From Candidatus Binatia bacterium (GTDB lineage: Bacteria > Desulfobacterota > Binatia > Bin18): a stretch of DNA of 64,000 nucleotides. The translations under genes were made by a program, and so were the position numbers. The notes below the pieces were generated by a model. That model was given only the letters and a program-made list of their open reading frames with translations, ran no database searches and was not told the origin of the DNA. Positions within the stretch are counted from its first letter, which is position 1, and each line of letters opens with the position of its first letter. This document shows, piece by piece, positions 51,364 to 59,491 of this stretch. The DNA is taken from the NCBI GenBank assembly GCA_951812575.1, contig OX638322.1, positions 2,913,925 to 2,977,924 on the forward strand. Reading direction: 5' to 3'.

Positions 51364-53147
51364 TGGACCAGGACGCGGTGATCTATAAAAACATTCTGGA
51401 CCATATGCACGGCGGGATCCTGACGATAGATCTCGACGGACGCCTCTCGACCTTTAATCCAGAGGCGTCCCGTATACTGGGACTCTCACAGAACGAGGTG
51501 GTCGGGCGCGTATTCGCCGAAGTCTTCATGACTCTGGACGGCATGGACGCTTTTACTCAAGCCGTGCTGGATGCCGTCTATGAGGCGGAGGTCGAGCCCC
51601 GGCGGGCGATCGATATTCAGCGCGACGACAAGACCACCACCTTGGCGATCACCACCTCATATCTCCAATCCGTCCAGGACGGTGAGGTCAAGAGAATCGG
51701 CGTCATTGCCTTATTCAGCGATATTACCGAGATCAAGGCCCTGCGCGATGCCGAGCTGCGGCTGGCGGAGGCGGCCAAGGCGCAACACGCCCAACTCCAG
51801 GAGGCGTACCGCAGAATCGAAGAAAACAACCAGACCCTCGCCTCGGCAACAAAGCGGGAGCGCGTAGCAGTGGTGGCCATCGTCGCCACGTTTCTGGCGG
51901 CCGGTCTGTACGTCTGGGAGACTGACCACCCGCTAGACCGCTCAGGCGCGTCGCTGCCCGTGTCCGAGGCGTCGGCTTCCGCGGACTTGCGCACCGTGGT
52001 GGTGGCACCTCAACGGCTCGCCTCGGCGATTACCTTGTCCGGACGGTTGGTTCCGCGCCGGGAGGTCCAGGTGGTCAGCCCGATTCCCGGCACGGTGGCG
52101 GCAACCCATTTTCAGTACGGGGCACAGGTCACGCGCGGACACCGGCTGGTCGATCTGGATACCACCGAGATTGAGAGCAAGTATCGCCAGACGCAAACAC
52201 AGTATATTAAAGCCCTCAAGCGTTTTAACGAGCTTGAAGATTGGGAAAACAACGTTGAGGTGGCGCGTGTGCGGCGGGCGATCAGCAAGACCAAGCTGCA
52301 ACTCGAAACCCAGAAGCAAAAACGGGACGAAACTGCGTTTCTGTTGGAAAGGGGAGTCATCCCCGCTGCGGAGCACGAGGCCGCGGAACAGCAGCTCCGC
52401 AACCTCCAGTTGGACTATGAGGCGGGCCAGCAGGACCTTGCGAGCGTGTTGGCCAAGGGCGGGGCCGCGGAAAAGCAGGTGGCCCAGTTAGAGCTCGACA
52501 ATGCCCGTAGCCAGCTACAGACACTGGAGGACATTTTGCAGAGGGCGGTGGTCCATGCGCCGGTTGCCGGGGTCATACTCCAGCCGCGGCAGGATGGCAG
52601 CGGGAAGTCGGACCAGGGCGGAGAACGCCTCGCAAAAGGTCAGTCGGTGGCGCAGGGGGCACTTTTGCTGACCATCGGCGATCTTGACGGCCTCTCGGTC
52701 ACGGGACAGGTGGATGAGGTGGACATTGCAAAGGTCCACCTGGGTCAGCAAGTCCATATCAGCGGCGATGCCTTTCCCGGTCTGGAGTTGACGGGGGCCA
52801 TCGCCCACGTCTCCGCGCAAGCCGGCCAGCCCGGTCAGGGAAGAAATACGTTTCCTCTGTTCGAGATCACCGTGACCATTGAAGACCTCACCCCGGCGCA
52901 GCGAGCACAGTTGCGTCTGGGGATGTCGGCCAATCTCGCAGTCGAGATTTATGAAAAGCCGGACGCCTTGCTCGTCCCCTTCAGCGCGGTGCAGACGCGC
53001 AACGGCAAAGCCTGGTTGCGCATCAGGGACAAGGAGACCGGCGGGGTGAAACAGATCGAGGTCGATACCGGCGTGACCACCGTGGACGCAGTGGAAATCG
53101 TCCGCGGGCTTGAGGCCGGCGATGAAGTGGTGCTTTCTGGAGTCTGA
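51363..53147 (+). CDS. PAS-domain/membrane-fusion-protein chimera (MacA-like adaptor)
   Basis: A 594-residue protein with unusual order. Residues 1-123 are a PAS domain (IDLDGRLSTFNPEASRILGLS; FSDITEIK at its end). Residues 124-163 are a helical linker, 167-184 a transmembrane helix, and about 205-594 a HlyD/MacA-type adaptor: VVSPIPGTVAATHFQYG lipoyl half, coiled-coil hairpin (QTQYIKALKRF ... ARSQLQTLEDIL), VVHAPVAGVIL, then the barrel and membrane-proximal parts. The topology puts PAS in the cytoplasm and the adaptor in the periplasm. A sensor fused to an efflux adaptor is uncommon. No frameshift separates the parts. It pairs with the downstream MacB-like ABC genes. Confidence 0.85.
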   Translation: MDQDAVIYKNILDHMHGGILTIDLDGRLSTFNPEASRILGLSQNEVVGRVFAEVFMTLDGMDAFTQAVLDAVYEAEVEPRRAIDIQRDDKTTTLAITTSYLQSVQDGEVKRIGVIALFSDITEIKALRDAELRLAEAAKAQHAQLQEAYRRIEENNQTLASATKRERVAVVAIVATFLAAGLYVWETDHPLDRSGASLPVSEASASADLRTVVVAPQRLASAITLSGRLVPRREVQVVSPIPGTVAATHFQYGAQVTRGHRLVDLDTTEIESKYRQTQTQYIKALKRFNELEDWENNVEVARVRRAISKTKLQLETQKQKRDETAFLLERGVIPAAEHEAAEQQLRNLQLDYEAGQQDLASVLAKGGAAEKQVAQLELDNARSQLQTLEDILQRAVVHAPVAGVILQPRQDGSGKSDQGGERLAKGQSVAQGALLLTIGDLDGLSVTGQVDEVDIAKVHLGQQVHISGDAFPGLELTGAIAHVSAQAGQPGQGRNTFPLFEITVTIEDLTPAQRAQLRLGMSANLAVEIYEKPDALLVPFSAVQTRNGKAWLRIRDKETGGVKQIEVDTGVTTVDAVEIVRGLEAGDEVVLSGV

Positions 53148-53161
53148 GCCGGGGTGTCCGT

Positions 53162-53845
53162 ATGCTGCGTCTGGTAGACCTTTGCAAGAGCTATCGTGTC
53201 GGCCCGATTCGCGTGGACGTCTTACAGGGTGTCAACCTCGAGGTGAACCAGGGCGACCTGCTGTCGATCATGGGTGCTTCGGGGTGTGGCAAATCGACCC
53301 TGATGAACATCATCGGCCTGTTGGACCAGCCCACGAGTGGATCGTATCTGCTGGAGGGGCGTGAAGTCTCGACGATAAACGATGACGAACTATCCCGCAT
53401 CCGAAATGCCAGCATTGGCTTCGTGTTTCAGTCCTTTCACTTGTTACCGCGCCTGACGGCCCAGGAGAATGTCGCTCTTCCCCTGGTGTACCGCAGGCTG
53501 GGGGACAAAGAGATCGGGCAACGCTCGCAGGCGGTCTTGGAAAAGGTCGGGATGCAAGACCGGGCCGCCCACAAGCCGAACGAACTCTCCGGTGGACAAC
53601 AACAGCGGGTGGCTATTGCTCGGGCGCTGATCGGAGAGCCGAGCATCCTGCTGGCCGATGAACCCACCGGCGCCCTTGACCCACGCATTGGCCAGGAGAT
53701 TATGCGGATTTTTCTTCGTTTGAATGCGGAGGAAGGACTGACGGTCATTGTTATTACCCACGACCGGGCGATTGCGCAGCAATGTATACGGCAGACCCGG
53801 ATCAGCGATGGGGTCCTGCACGAGGAAGCGCCGCAGCACGGATAA
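53162..53845 (+). CDS. ABC transporter ATPase, MacB/LolD-type
   Basis: A 227-residue ATPase: Walker A GASGCGKST, Q-loop FVFQSFHLLPRL, signature LSGGQQQR, Walker B ILLADEPTGALD and switch His in VITHD. In canonical MacB the ATPase and permease are one chain; here they are separate, with the permease 18 bases downstream. Confidence 0.93.
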   Translation: MLRLVDLCKSYRVGPIRVDVLQGVNLEVNQGDLLSIMGASGCGKSTLMNIIGLLDQPTSGSYLLEGREVSTINDDELSRIRNASIGFVFQSFHLLPRLTAQENVALPLVYRRLGDKEIGQRSQAVLEKVGMQDRAAHKPNELSGGQQQRVAIARALIGEPSILLADEPTGALDPRIGQEIMRIFLRLNAEEGLTVIVITHDRAIAQQCIRQTRISDGVLHEEAPQHG

Positions 53846-53863
53846 GCCGCGAGGTCATCGCCA

Positions 53864-55054
53864 GTGATCCTCAAGACCAACGTCAAAGAGGCGGTCAAGA
53901 GTCTGTACGCCACAAAACAACGCACCCTGCTGGCGTTGGTCGGCATGACTATTGGGACCGGCTCGGTGATTGCGATGATTTCGGTCGGTGCGATCGTCAA
54001 ATCCGAGTCTCTCAAACAACTACGCGAACTCGGCACCGATATCCTGACGATCCGGAGACTGCGCAGCAGCGATACTGCGCGTCGCCCGCCCGCTATCCGC
54101 CTGGAAGACGCGGTGGGGCTTTCGGACCGGACCGCGTCTATTGCGGTCGCCGCCCCGTGGGTCGAGGCGTATGGGCAGTTCGTCTATACCGGGAAGCGGA
54201 TAGCCAATGGCGAGGTGCTGGGGGTGACCGCCTCTTTTGCCGACCTCAACAAGCTGAGCCTCGGCACGGGTCGATTTCTCTCGGACCTGGACTTTCGCCG
54301 CTACTACTGTGTCATTGGAGCCCAGGTCGCCCAGACTCTGCGGAGGGCCGGCGTCACGCACATCGTGGGCGAGTCGATCAGACTGCTTGGGCGTCTCTAC
54401 ACTGTGGTCGGGGTGCTGCAACCGGCGATAGCAAGGGATGCGCGGGCGTTCAATGTGGACCGGGCGGCCTTCGTGCCCATTACCACGGCGCAACGCACGT
54501 TCGACAACGCAGAGATCAAACAGATCATCGCGCGCGTGAGACCCGACGTTCATTATATGGTGGCCACACGGGAGGTGGAGAGCTATTTCCGCCAGCGGGA
54601 GAGAAACCTGAATGTCGAGGTGGAAAGCGCCCAGCAGTTGATTGAGCAGATGAAAAGGCAGAGTCAACTCTTCACGCTGCTGTTGGGTGCGATCGGGAGT
54701 ATCTCCCTCATCGTCGGCGGTATTGGAGTGATGAACGTCATGCTGGCCTCCGTGACTGAGCGCCGAAAGGAGATCGGCATCCGGCGGGCTCTGGGAGCCA
54801 ATCGCAAGGACGTTCAGAGCCAATTCCTGACGGAGTCTGTCATGCTGTCCCTGCTCGGCGGCCTGCTCGGTCTCGGTCTCGGCCTCGGGGGCTCGTATGT
54901 CTTTTGTCAGTTCTCGGACTGGACCTTCGTGCTGTCGGTCCCGGCCGGCCTGCTCGGTGTGGGGATGGGGGTGGGGGTGGGTATTTTGTTCGGGTTCTAT
55001 CCGGCCTACCAAGCCGCTCGGCTCAATCCTGTTGCCGCCTTGCGGGCGGTATAG
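53864..55054 (+). CDS. MacB-type ABC transporter permease
   Basis: A 396-residue FtsX/MacB-type permease starting at GTG 53864: first helix near TLLALVGMTIGTGSVIAMIS, large periplasmic domain, then three helices with GAIGSISLIVGGIGVMNVMLASV and the tail PAYQAARLNPVAALRAV. MacAB-TolC exporters use mechanotransmission to push peptides, toxins or macrolides from periplasm to outside. It is intact; the IS remnant starts shortly after its stop. Confidence 0.92.
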   Translation: MILKTNVKEAVKSLYATKQRTLLALVGMTIGTGSVIAMISVGAIVKSESLKQLRELGTDILTIRRLRSSDTARRPPAIRLEDAVGLSDRTASIAVAAPWVEAYGQFVYTGKRIANGEVLGVTASFADLNKLSLGTGRFLSDLDFRRYYCVIGAQVAQTLRRAGVTHIVGESIRLLGRLYTVVGVLQPAIARDARAFNVDRAAFVPITTAQRTFDNAEIKQIIARVRPDVHYMVATREVESYFRQRERNLNVEVESAQQLIEQMKRQSQLFTLLLGAIGSISLIVGGIGVMNVMLASVTERRKEIGIRRALGANRKDVQSQFLTESVMLSLLGGLLGLGLGLGGSYVFCQFSDWTFVLSVPAGLLGVGMGVGVGILFGFYPAYQAARLNPVAALRAV

Positions 55055-55118
55055 AACGGGCGACCTGTTGCGTCATGAAGCCGCTGCTCCACACTGGCGA
55101 GCCAGGCTCAGCCCTCAA

Positions 55119-55755
55119 GACTTATCGGAGCGCTTTCCGCCCTACCAGACGTGCCATCGCCGCTTCCCGCAGTGGGTGCGGGCGGGGGTACTCCGGCGCG
55201 TGTTGGAAACCTTGGCCGAGGATTTACGGACGCGGGGGGCGTTAGACCTGAGCGCGTGTTTCATAGACGCCCCCTTCATTGTGGCGAAAAAAACGGCCGA
55301 GACGTGGGAGCGACCAAGCGGGGCAAGGGTACGAGACTCATGGCGGTGGCAGACCGCCATGGTCTTCCTGTCGCCATCCACACGGCCTCTGCTGCGCCCC
55401 ATGAAGGCACCCTGGTCCCCGCCACTCTCGCCCGGCGTCTCACCGCCGCCCAGCCCCACCGTTTGATTGGGGACCGCGCCTATGACAGTGATCCGCTGGA
55501 CCAGAGCCTTGCCGCCCTAGGCATTGAGCTGATCGCACCGCATAAGCGCAACCGCCAACGGCCTCCGACCCAGGATGGACGGCCCTTGCGCCGGTATCGC
55601 CGCCGCTGGAAGGTCGAGCGCCTGTTTGCCTGGCTCCAAAACTACCGCCGCAGCCTGACGCGCTTTGAGGACTACCCCGCCAACTATCTCGGCTTCGTCT
55701 ACCTCGGTTGTATCCTTATCTTGCTCCGTTACTATTTATGAGATGGCTTCTAGTA
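55119..55755 (+). mobile_element. IS5-family (IS427-like) insertion sequence remnant, left end lost
   Basis: Transposase coding sequence in two overlapping frames. The first frame begins without a start at DLSERFPPYQTCHRRFPQWV (55119) and reaches FIDAPFIVAKK; seven A residues (55287-55293) allow a -1 shift into the second frame, NGRDVGATKRGKGTRLMAVADRHG, ending at 55741 with ERLFAWLQNYRRSL. The first 40 residues and left inverted repeat are absent. The right edge gagatggcttctag (55739-55752) resembles the terminal repeat of such elements. Its right end abuts a truncated copy of the cysteine-rich gene array. Confidence 0.78.
55151..55741 (+). pseudogene. IS5-family transposase, C-terminal DDE part
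   Basis: This frame covers the DDE domain after the slip site: MAVADRHGLPVAIHTASAAPHE, IGDRAYDSDPLDQSL (second catalytic Asp) and YRRRWKVERLFAWLQNYRRSL with the catalytic Glu. The part before residue about 45 is out-of-frame noise; the true N-terminal coding lies in the other frame. Since the element has lost its left end it is unlikely to move by itself. Confidence 0.75.
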
Positions 55756-55762
55756 CGAAGAC

Positions 55763-55906
55763 GCTCACAGCTTCGATCTGATACCGACGCAAGAGAGATT
55801 TAGCAGAGCCCCCCGAATACTCGGGGTAGGAGATAATCACGTGCGGTCCGTCAAGTGCTGTACACGCTATCACAGCTGTCATTTTGATGAAGAGGAAGAG
55901 GGGTAG
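55763..55906 (+). pseudogene. Truncated first copy of the cysteine-rich secreted protein
   Basis: An in-frame C-terminal fragment of 47 codons from AHSFDLIPTQERF to CCTRYHSCHFDEEEEG and TAG 55906, matching the end of the genes at 55945 and 56325. The signal peptide and first cysteines are missing, replaced by the IS remnant to the left. It still differs from the intact copies at several residues, so divergence occurred before or after the insertion. Confidence 0.8.
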
Positions 55907-55944
55907 GCTGCGCTGATGGGATTGCCAGGAGAAGGAGAGGTTCG

Positions 55945-56286
55945 ATGAACAGACGAAACGTTTTGATTGCTGCGGTGGCGCTTGCCGTGACCATGGCTGT
56001 CGGCGACGCTCGCGCCGACGGTTGCGACCCCGTCGATTTGCCGGGGTGCGTCAACAAGAACATCCACTCGCTGGGCTATTGGGTGCGGAATAACTGTGAC
56101 GAAACGGTGGACCTCCGCGTCGATTTCAAGCAACAAATTACCGCTCACAGGTTCTATCTGATACCGACGCAAGAGAGATTTGGCGAAGTCCCCCTAATAC
56201 TCGGGGTAGGAGATAGTCGCGTGCGGTCCGTCAAGTGCTGTACACGCTATCACAGCTGTAATTTTGATGAAGAGGAAGAGGGGTAG
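55945..56286 (+). CDS. Small secreted six-cysteine protein, array copy 2
   Basis: A 113-residue protein with GGAGAAGGAGAGG before ATG 55945. Signal peptide residues 1-24 (cut after DARA), mature part of 89 residues with Cys27, 35, 51, 98, 99 and 105, a YWVRNNCDETVDLRVDF segment, and an acidic end DEEEEG. Six cysteines suggest three disulfides in the periplasm or outside. I recognise no named family; the VRNNC...V pattern occurs in other small secreted proteins. It follows the MacAB-TolC-like genes, which might export it. Confidence 0.8.
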   Translation: MNRRNVLIAAVALAVTMAVGDARADGCDPVDLPGCVNKNIHSLGYWVRNNCDETVDLRVDFKQQITAHRFYLIPTQERFGEVPLILGVGDSRVRSVKCCTRYHSCNFDEEEEG

Positions 56287-56324
56287 GCTGCGCTGATGGG
56301 ATTGCCAGGAGAAAGAGAGGTTCG

Positions 56325-56666
56325 ATGAACAGACGAAACGTTTTGATTGCCGCGGTGGCGCTTGCCGTGACCATGGCTGTCGGCGACGCTCGCGCCGACG
56401 GTTGCGACCCCGTCGATTTGCCGGGGTGCGTCAACAAGAACATCCAGTCGCAGAGCTATTGGGTGCGGAATAACTGTGACGAAACGGTGGACCTCCGCGT
56501 CGATTTCAAGCACCAAATTATCGCTCACAGGTTCTATCTGATACCGACGCAAGAGAAATTTAGCGAAGTCCCCCGAATATTCGGGGTAGAAGATAATCAC
56601 GTGCGGTCCGTCAAGTGCTGTACACGCTATCACAGCTGTCATTTTGATGAAGAGGAAGAGGGGTAG
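56325..56666 (+). CDS. Small secreted six-cysteine protein, array copy 3
   Basis: A 113-residue protein nearly identical to copy 2. Differences cluster in the mature part: QSQSYW for HSLGYW, KHQIIAH for KQQITAH, EKFSEVPRIFGVEDNH for ERFGEVPLILGVGDSR, and HFDEEEEG for NFDEEEEG. The signal peptide is the same in sequence. The pattern of change in exposed charged residues while cysteines stay fixed is what one sees in diversifying secreted proteins. Confidence 0.82.
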   Translation: MNRRNVLIAAVALAVTMAVGDARADGCDPVDLPGCVNKNIQSQSYWVRNNCDETVDLRVDFKHQIIAHRFYLIPTQEKFSEVPRIFGVEDNHVRSVKCCTRYHSCHFDEEEEG

Positions 56667-56704
56667 GCTGCGCTGATGGGATTGCCAGGAGAAAGAGAGG
56701 TTCG

Positions 56705-57034
56705 ATGAACAGATGCAACGTTTTGATTGCTGCGGTGGCGCTTGCCGTGACCATGGCTGTCGGCGACGCTTGTGCCGACGATGGCCATGGCAGCGTCATA
56801 CTAGAAAATTTGCCGGAGTGCCTCGCCAGGGACGTCCAGCCGCAGAGCTATTGGGTGCGGAATAACTGTGACTACACGCTGCGCCTCGAGGTTGACTTTG
56901 AGACGTTTATCGAGCCGTTCGATCTGCATACCACAGAAGAGCGAGATTACCGTATCCCCGATCCGCTGTACGCATCCGGGTTCCGCGTGCACTCCATGAA
57001 ATGCCTTCCTGCATACAACCACCGCTGTAAGTGA
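56705..57034 (+). CDS. Small secreted cysteine-rich protein, divergent array copy 4
   Basis: A 109-residue protein whose first 24 residues match the other copies except R4C and R23C. The mature part keeps PQSYWVRNNCD and the C-terminal region VHSMKC but otherwise differs: it adds DDGHGSVILENLPECLARD, has FIEPFDLHTTEERDYRIPDPLY in place of the IPTQER region, and lacks the DEEEEG tail, ending YNHRCK. It shares the cysteine before LA and the NNC cysteine. Leader and signal peptide DNA are better conserved than the rest. Confidence 0.78.
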   Translation: MNRCNVLIAAVALAVTMAVGDACADDGHGSVILENLPECLARDVQPQSYWVRNNCDYTLRLEVDFETFIEPFDLHTTEERDYRIPDPLYASGFRVHSMKCLPAYNHRCK

Positions 57035-57491
57035 GCGACCGGGGCGTCCGGGGCGCGGCAGACCGCGGTCCGGGCGTCCCGCGTAAACGCCACGACGGCT
57101 TCAAGCCCTTCCCCGGCGGATAGTGGGCCGCGCTCCCATATTTCCGCTCAGGAGTTTCCTGTGAACGTTGAACGGGTCGCAGCAGTCGCGTTCGACGAGT
57201 GGGCCGTGAACTTAGCAGAAGAGAAGGGCTGCCCATTTGAGCGAAGAAGATGTTTCCCAAATAGTTCGTGACTTTCGCGGTCGGCCCCAGAGCAGATAGT
57301 CCTCGACCCTCATGTCCTGATTTCGGCAAGTGTATCGAGAATGCGTGACGAGTGAGCATGACACGCATCGTAGCGAGCTTTGGGTAAGGCTCCTGGGTGT
57401 GGAGCCAGATGTTTCTTGTGACGGAGGGATTTGCATAAAATGCTTCTCCAAGGCAATAAAGAGGGGATATTGGGAAGAAGGAGGTCGGTGT
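57035..57491. other. 457-base gap with no supported gene
   Basis: The stretch between the array and the third dehydrogenase starts GC-rich and becomes AT-richer. A 36-codon frame from GTG 57161 (CAGGAG ahead) to TGA 57271 matches nothing I know. A frame running from 57330 into the dehydrogenase is open but has no signal peptide at its start, so I place the gene start at 57492. No repeat or terminator stands out. Confidence 0.5.
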
Positions 57492-59414
57492 ATGTCTGTC
57501 CGTGACGAGTCTCCACAGCAAAAAATACGTGTCATGATCCAGGCCCTTGTGTGTAGTGCGCTGTTGTCGAGCTTGGTGATTCCATCGAGTTGGGCTCTCC
57601 CATCAACCGAAGGGGGAAGTGACGGCGAAGCGCTCTACCAGGCGCACTGCGCGCGCTGCCACGAGGGGCAGGTCAAACGTGCGCCGCACCGCAATGTCAT
57701 GCAACGCCTGCCGGCCGTGATGGTCTTGCACTCTCTGGAACTTGGCAAGATGCAATTCCAGGGCATGACTCGGACCAATCAAGAGCGACGCGCTTTAGCC
57801 GAGTGGATCACCGATAAGCAACTGCCGCCTCCGACCGAAAAGGACGAGACGGTCGCCGGATTTTGTGAAGACGCGCCGGGCGAGTTCGTGGTCGAAGACG
57901 GCGCCCCGCAGTGGAACGGCTGGGGGGTGGATGTCTTCAACACCCGCTTCCAATCCGCCGAGGCCGCCGGTATCAGCGCCGACCAGGTGCCTGAGCTGAA
58001 GGTCAAGTGGGTGTTCGGGCTGCCCATGGACTTTCGGGTCTCCCAGCCGACTGTGGTCGGCGGCCGGGTCTTTATCGGCTCGATGAAGGGCCTGGTGTAC
58101 GCGCTTGACGCCAAAACCGGCTGTCTGCACTGGTCGGTCAAAACCGCGGCCGGGGTGCGCGCCACCCCGGTAGTTGACAACCTGCCCGCGACCAACCCGC
58201 CGCGCCACGTCGTCTATGTCGGCGATTCTGAGGCCAATCTCTACGCGCTTGATGCCCAGACCGGCCGGCAGCTCTGGCGGGTCAGAATCGACGATCATCC
58301 TCTGGCGAGGATTACCGGTACGCCCAAAACGCACGGCAACCGCATCTATGCTTCGGCCACCGCGCTCGAAGAAGTCGCCGGCGGCGACCCCAGCTATGAG
58401 TGCTGCACGTTTCGTGGCTCCATGGTGGCCTTAAACCGCTTTAACGGCAAGCTGGTCTGGCGGTCGTATACCATCCCAGAGCCGCCGGCGCCGGTTCGCA
58501 AGAATAAGGTCGGCGTGCAGTTGTGGGGGCCGTCCGGCGCCTCGGTCTGGTCCTCTCCCGCTCTCGACCCCGAGCGCAACCGTGTCTATGTCACCACGGG
58601 CGATAATTACTCCGACCCAGCCTCACTGACGAGTGATGCGGTGATGGCCTTCGACATGCGGAGCGGCCAAGCCCTGTGGTCAAAACAGTTTACCGCGGGT
58701 GACGCCTGGAATGTCGCCTGCGAGACCGAGGACGATACCAACTGTCCCGAGGCGCGCGGTCCGGACCTGGACTTTGCCTCCTCGCCCATCCTGCGCATTT
58801 TGCCGGATGGCCGGCGTGTCATCCTGGCCGGCCAGAAGTCCGGGGTGATGCATGCCATAGACCCGGACCGGAACGGAGAGATTCTCTGGCAGCACCGCGT
58901 CGGCAAGGGCGGCCTGGCCGGCGGGATTCAATGGGGTTCGGCGGCCGATGCCAAACAGGTCTATGTGGCCCTGTCCGATATTGGCCTCAGGACGGTAGAG
59001 AACTCGGATACGGGCTGGGCTACCACCCTGGACGGCAGCGTCGGGGGCGGCATGTTTGCCATTGATATCGAGAGCGGCGCGCGCAAATGGCACGTTCCGC
59101 CGGTCGGCTGTGGCGACCGACCGCAGTGCAGCCCGGCCCAGTCGGCGGCCGTGTCGGCCCTGCCCGGCGTGGTGTTCTCCGGTTCGGTGGACGGCCATCT
59201 GCGTGGCTATGCCGCCGACAGCGGCACTGTCGTCTGGGACTACAACGCCGATCAGGAGTATGAGAGCACCAACGGCGTCAAGACCAAGGGCGGCTCATTT
59301 GACGGCCCGGGGCCGACCATTGTGGACGGTATGCTGTACGTGATGTCTGGCTACGGCCTGTGGGGCGGGATGTCGGGCAACGCCCTGCTCGCGTTTTCGG
59401 TCAATGGAGATTAG
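57492..59414 (+). CDS. Exported quinohemoprotein dehydrogenase, PVA-dehydrogenase-like (copy 3)
   Basis: A 640-residue protein from ATG 57492, chosen because GAAGGAGGTCGGTGT precedes it and a signal peptide (LVCSALLSSLVIPSSWA) follows at once. CARCH heme motif, QVKRAP, ECCTFRG vicinal cysteines and the propeller W-motifs are all present. It is most like copy 2 and ends the locus after the cysteine-rich array. Three copies in 14 kb suggest either several substrates or dosage of one. Confidence 0.88.
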   Translation: MSVRDESPQQKIRVMIQALVCSALLSSLVIPSSWALPSTEGGSDGEALYQAHCARCHEGQVKRAPHRNVMQRLPAVMVLHSLELGKMQFQGMTRTNQERRALAEWITDKQLPPPTEKDETVAGFCEDAPGEFVVEDGAPQWNGWGVDVFNTRFQSAEAAGISADQVPELKVKWVFGLPMDFRVSQPTVVGGRVFIGSMKGLVYALDAKTGCLHWSVKTAAGVRATPVVDNLPATNPPRHVVYVGDSEANLYALDAQTGRQLWRVRIDDHPLARITGTPKTHGNRIYASATALEEVAGGDPSYECCTFRGSMVALNRFNGKLVWRSYTIPEPPAPVRKNKVGVQLWGPSGASVWSSPALDPERNRVYVTTGDNYSDPASLTSDAVMAFDMRSGQALWSKQFTAGDAWNVACETEDDTNCPEARGPDLDFASSPILRILPDGRRVILAGQKSGVMHAIDPDRNGEILWQHRVGKGGLAGGIQWGSAADAKQVYVALSDIGLRTVENSDTGWATTLDGSVGGGMFAIDIESGARKWHVPPVGCGDRPQCSPAQSAAVSALPGVVFSGSVDGHLRGYAADSGTVVWDYNADQEYESTNGVKTKGGSFDGPGPTIVDGMLYVMSGYGLWGGMSGNALLAFSVNGD

Positions 59415-59491
59415 GCGCCCTTCCACGTTGTAGGGGCTGGTCTTGGGCCTGCTCCTACACCAGGCGTATTGTCGTACTGGTATCCTTGTTG

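Larger units (their letters stand above)
55762..57034 (+). repeat. 380-bp tandem array of cysteine-rich secreted protein genes (3 full copies and one truncated)
   Basis: Start codons at 55945, 56325 and 56705 are exactly 380 bases apart. Each unit holds ctgatgggattgccaggaga-type leader, ribosome site, signal peptide and mature region. A partial unit, 55762-55906, lacks the first two thirds and directly follows the IS remnant. Copies 2 and 3 are almost identical; copy 4 keeps leader and signal peptide but has a different mature protein. Confidence 0.93.

Noticed and set aside
53782..54645. 287-codon plus-strand frame overlapping the MacB-type permease
   Set aside because: A shifted reading of the permease gene; low-complexity composition and no conserved motif.
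55762..57034. CRISPR array
   Set aside because: The repeat period is 380 bp, units are coding with signal peptides, and there is no short repeat/spacer pattern. No CRISPR-like repeats were seen elsewhere in the window.
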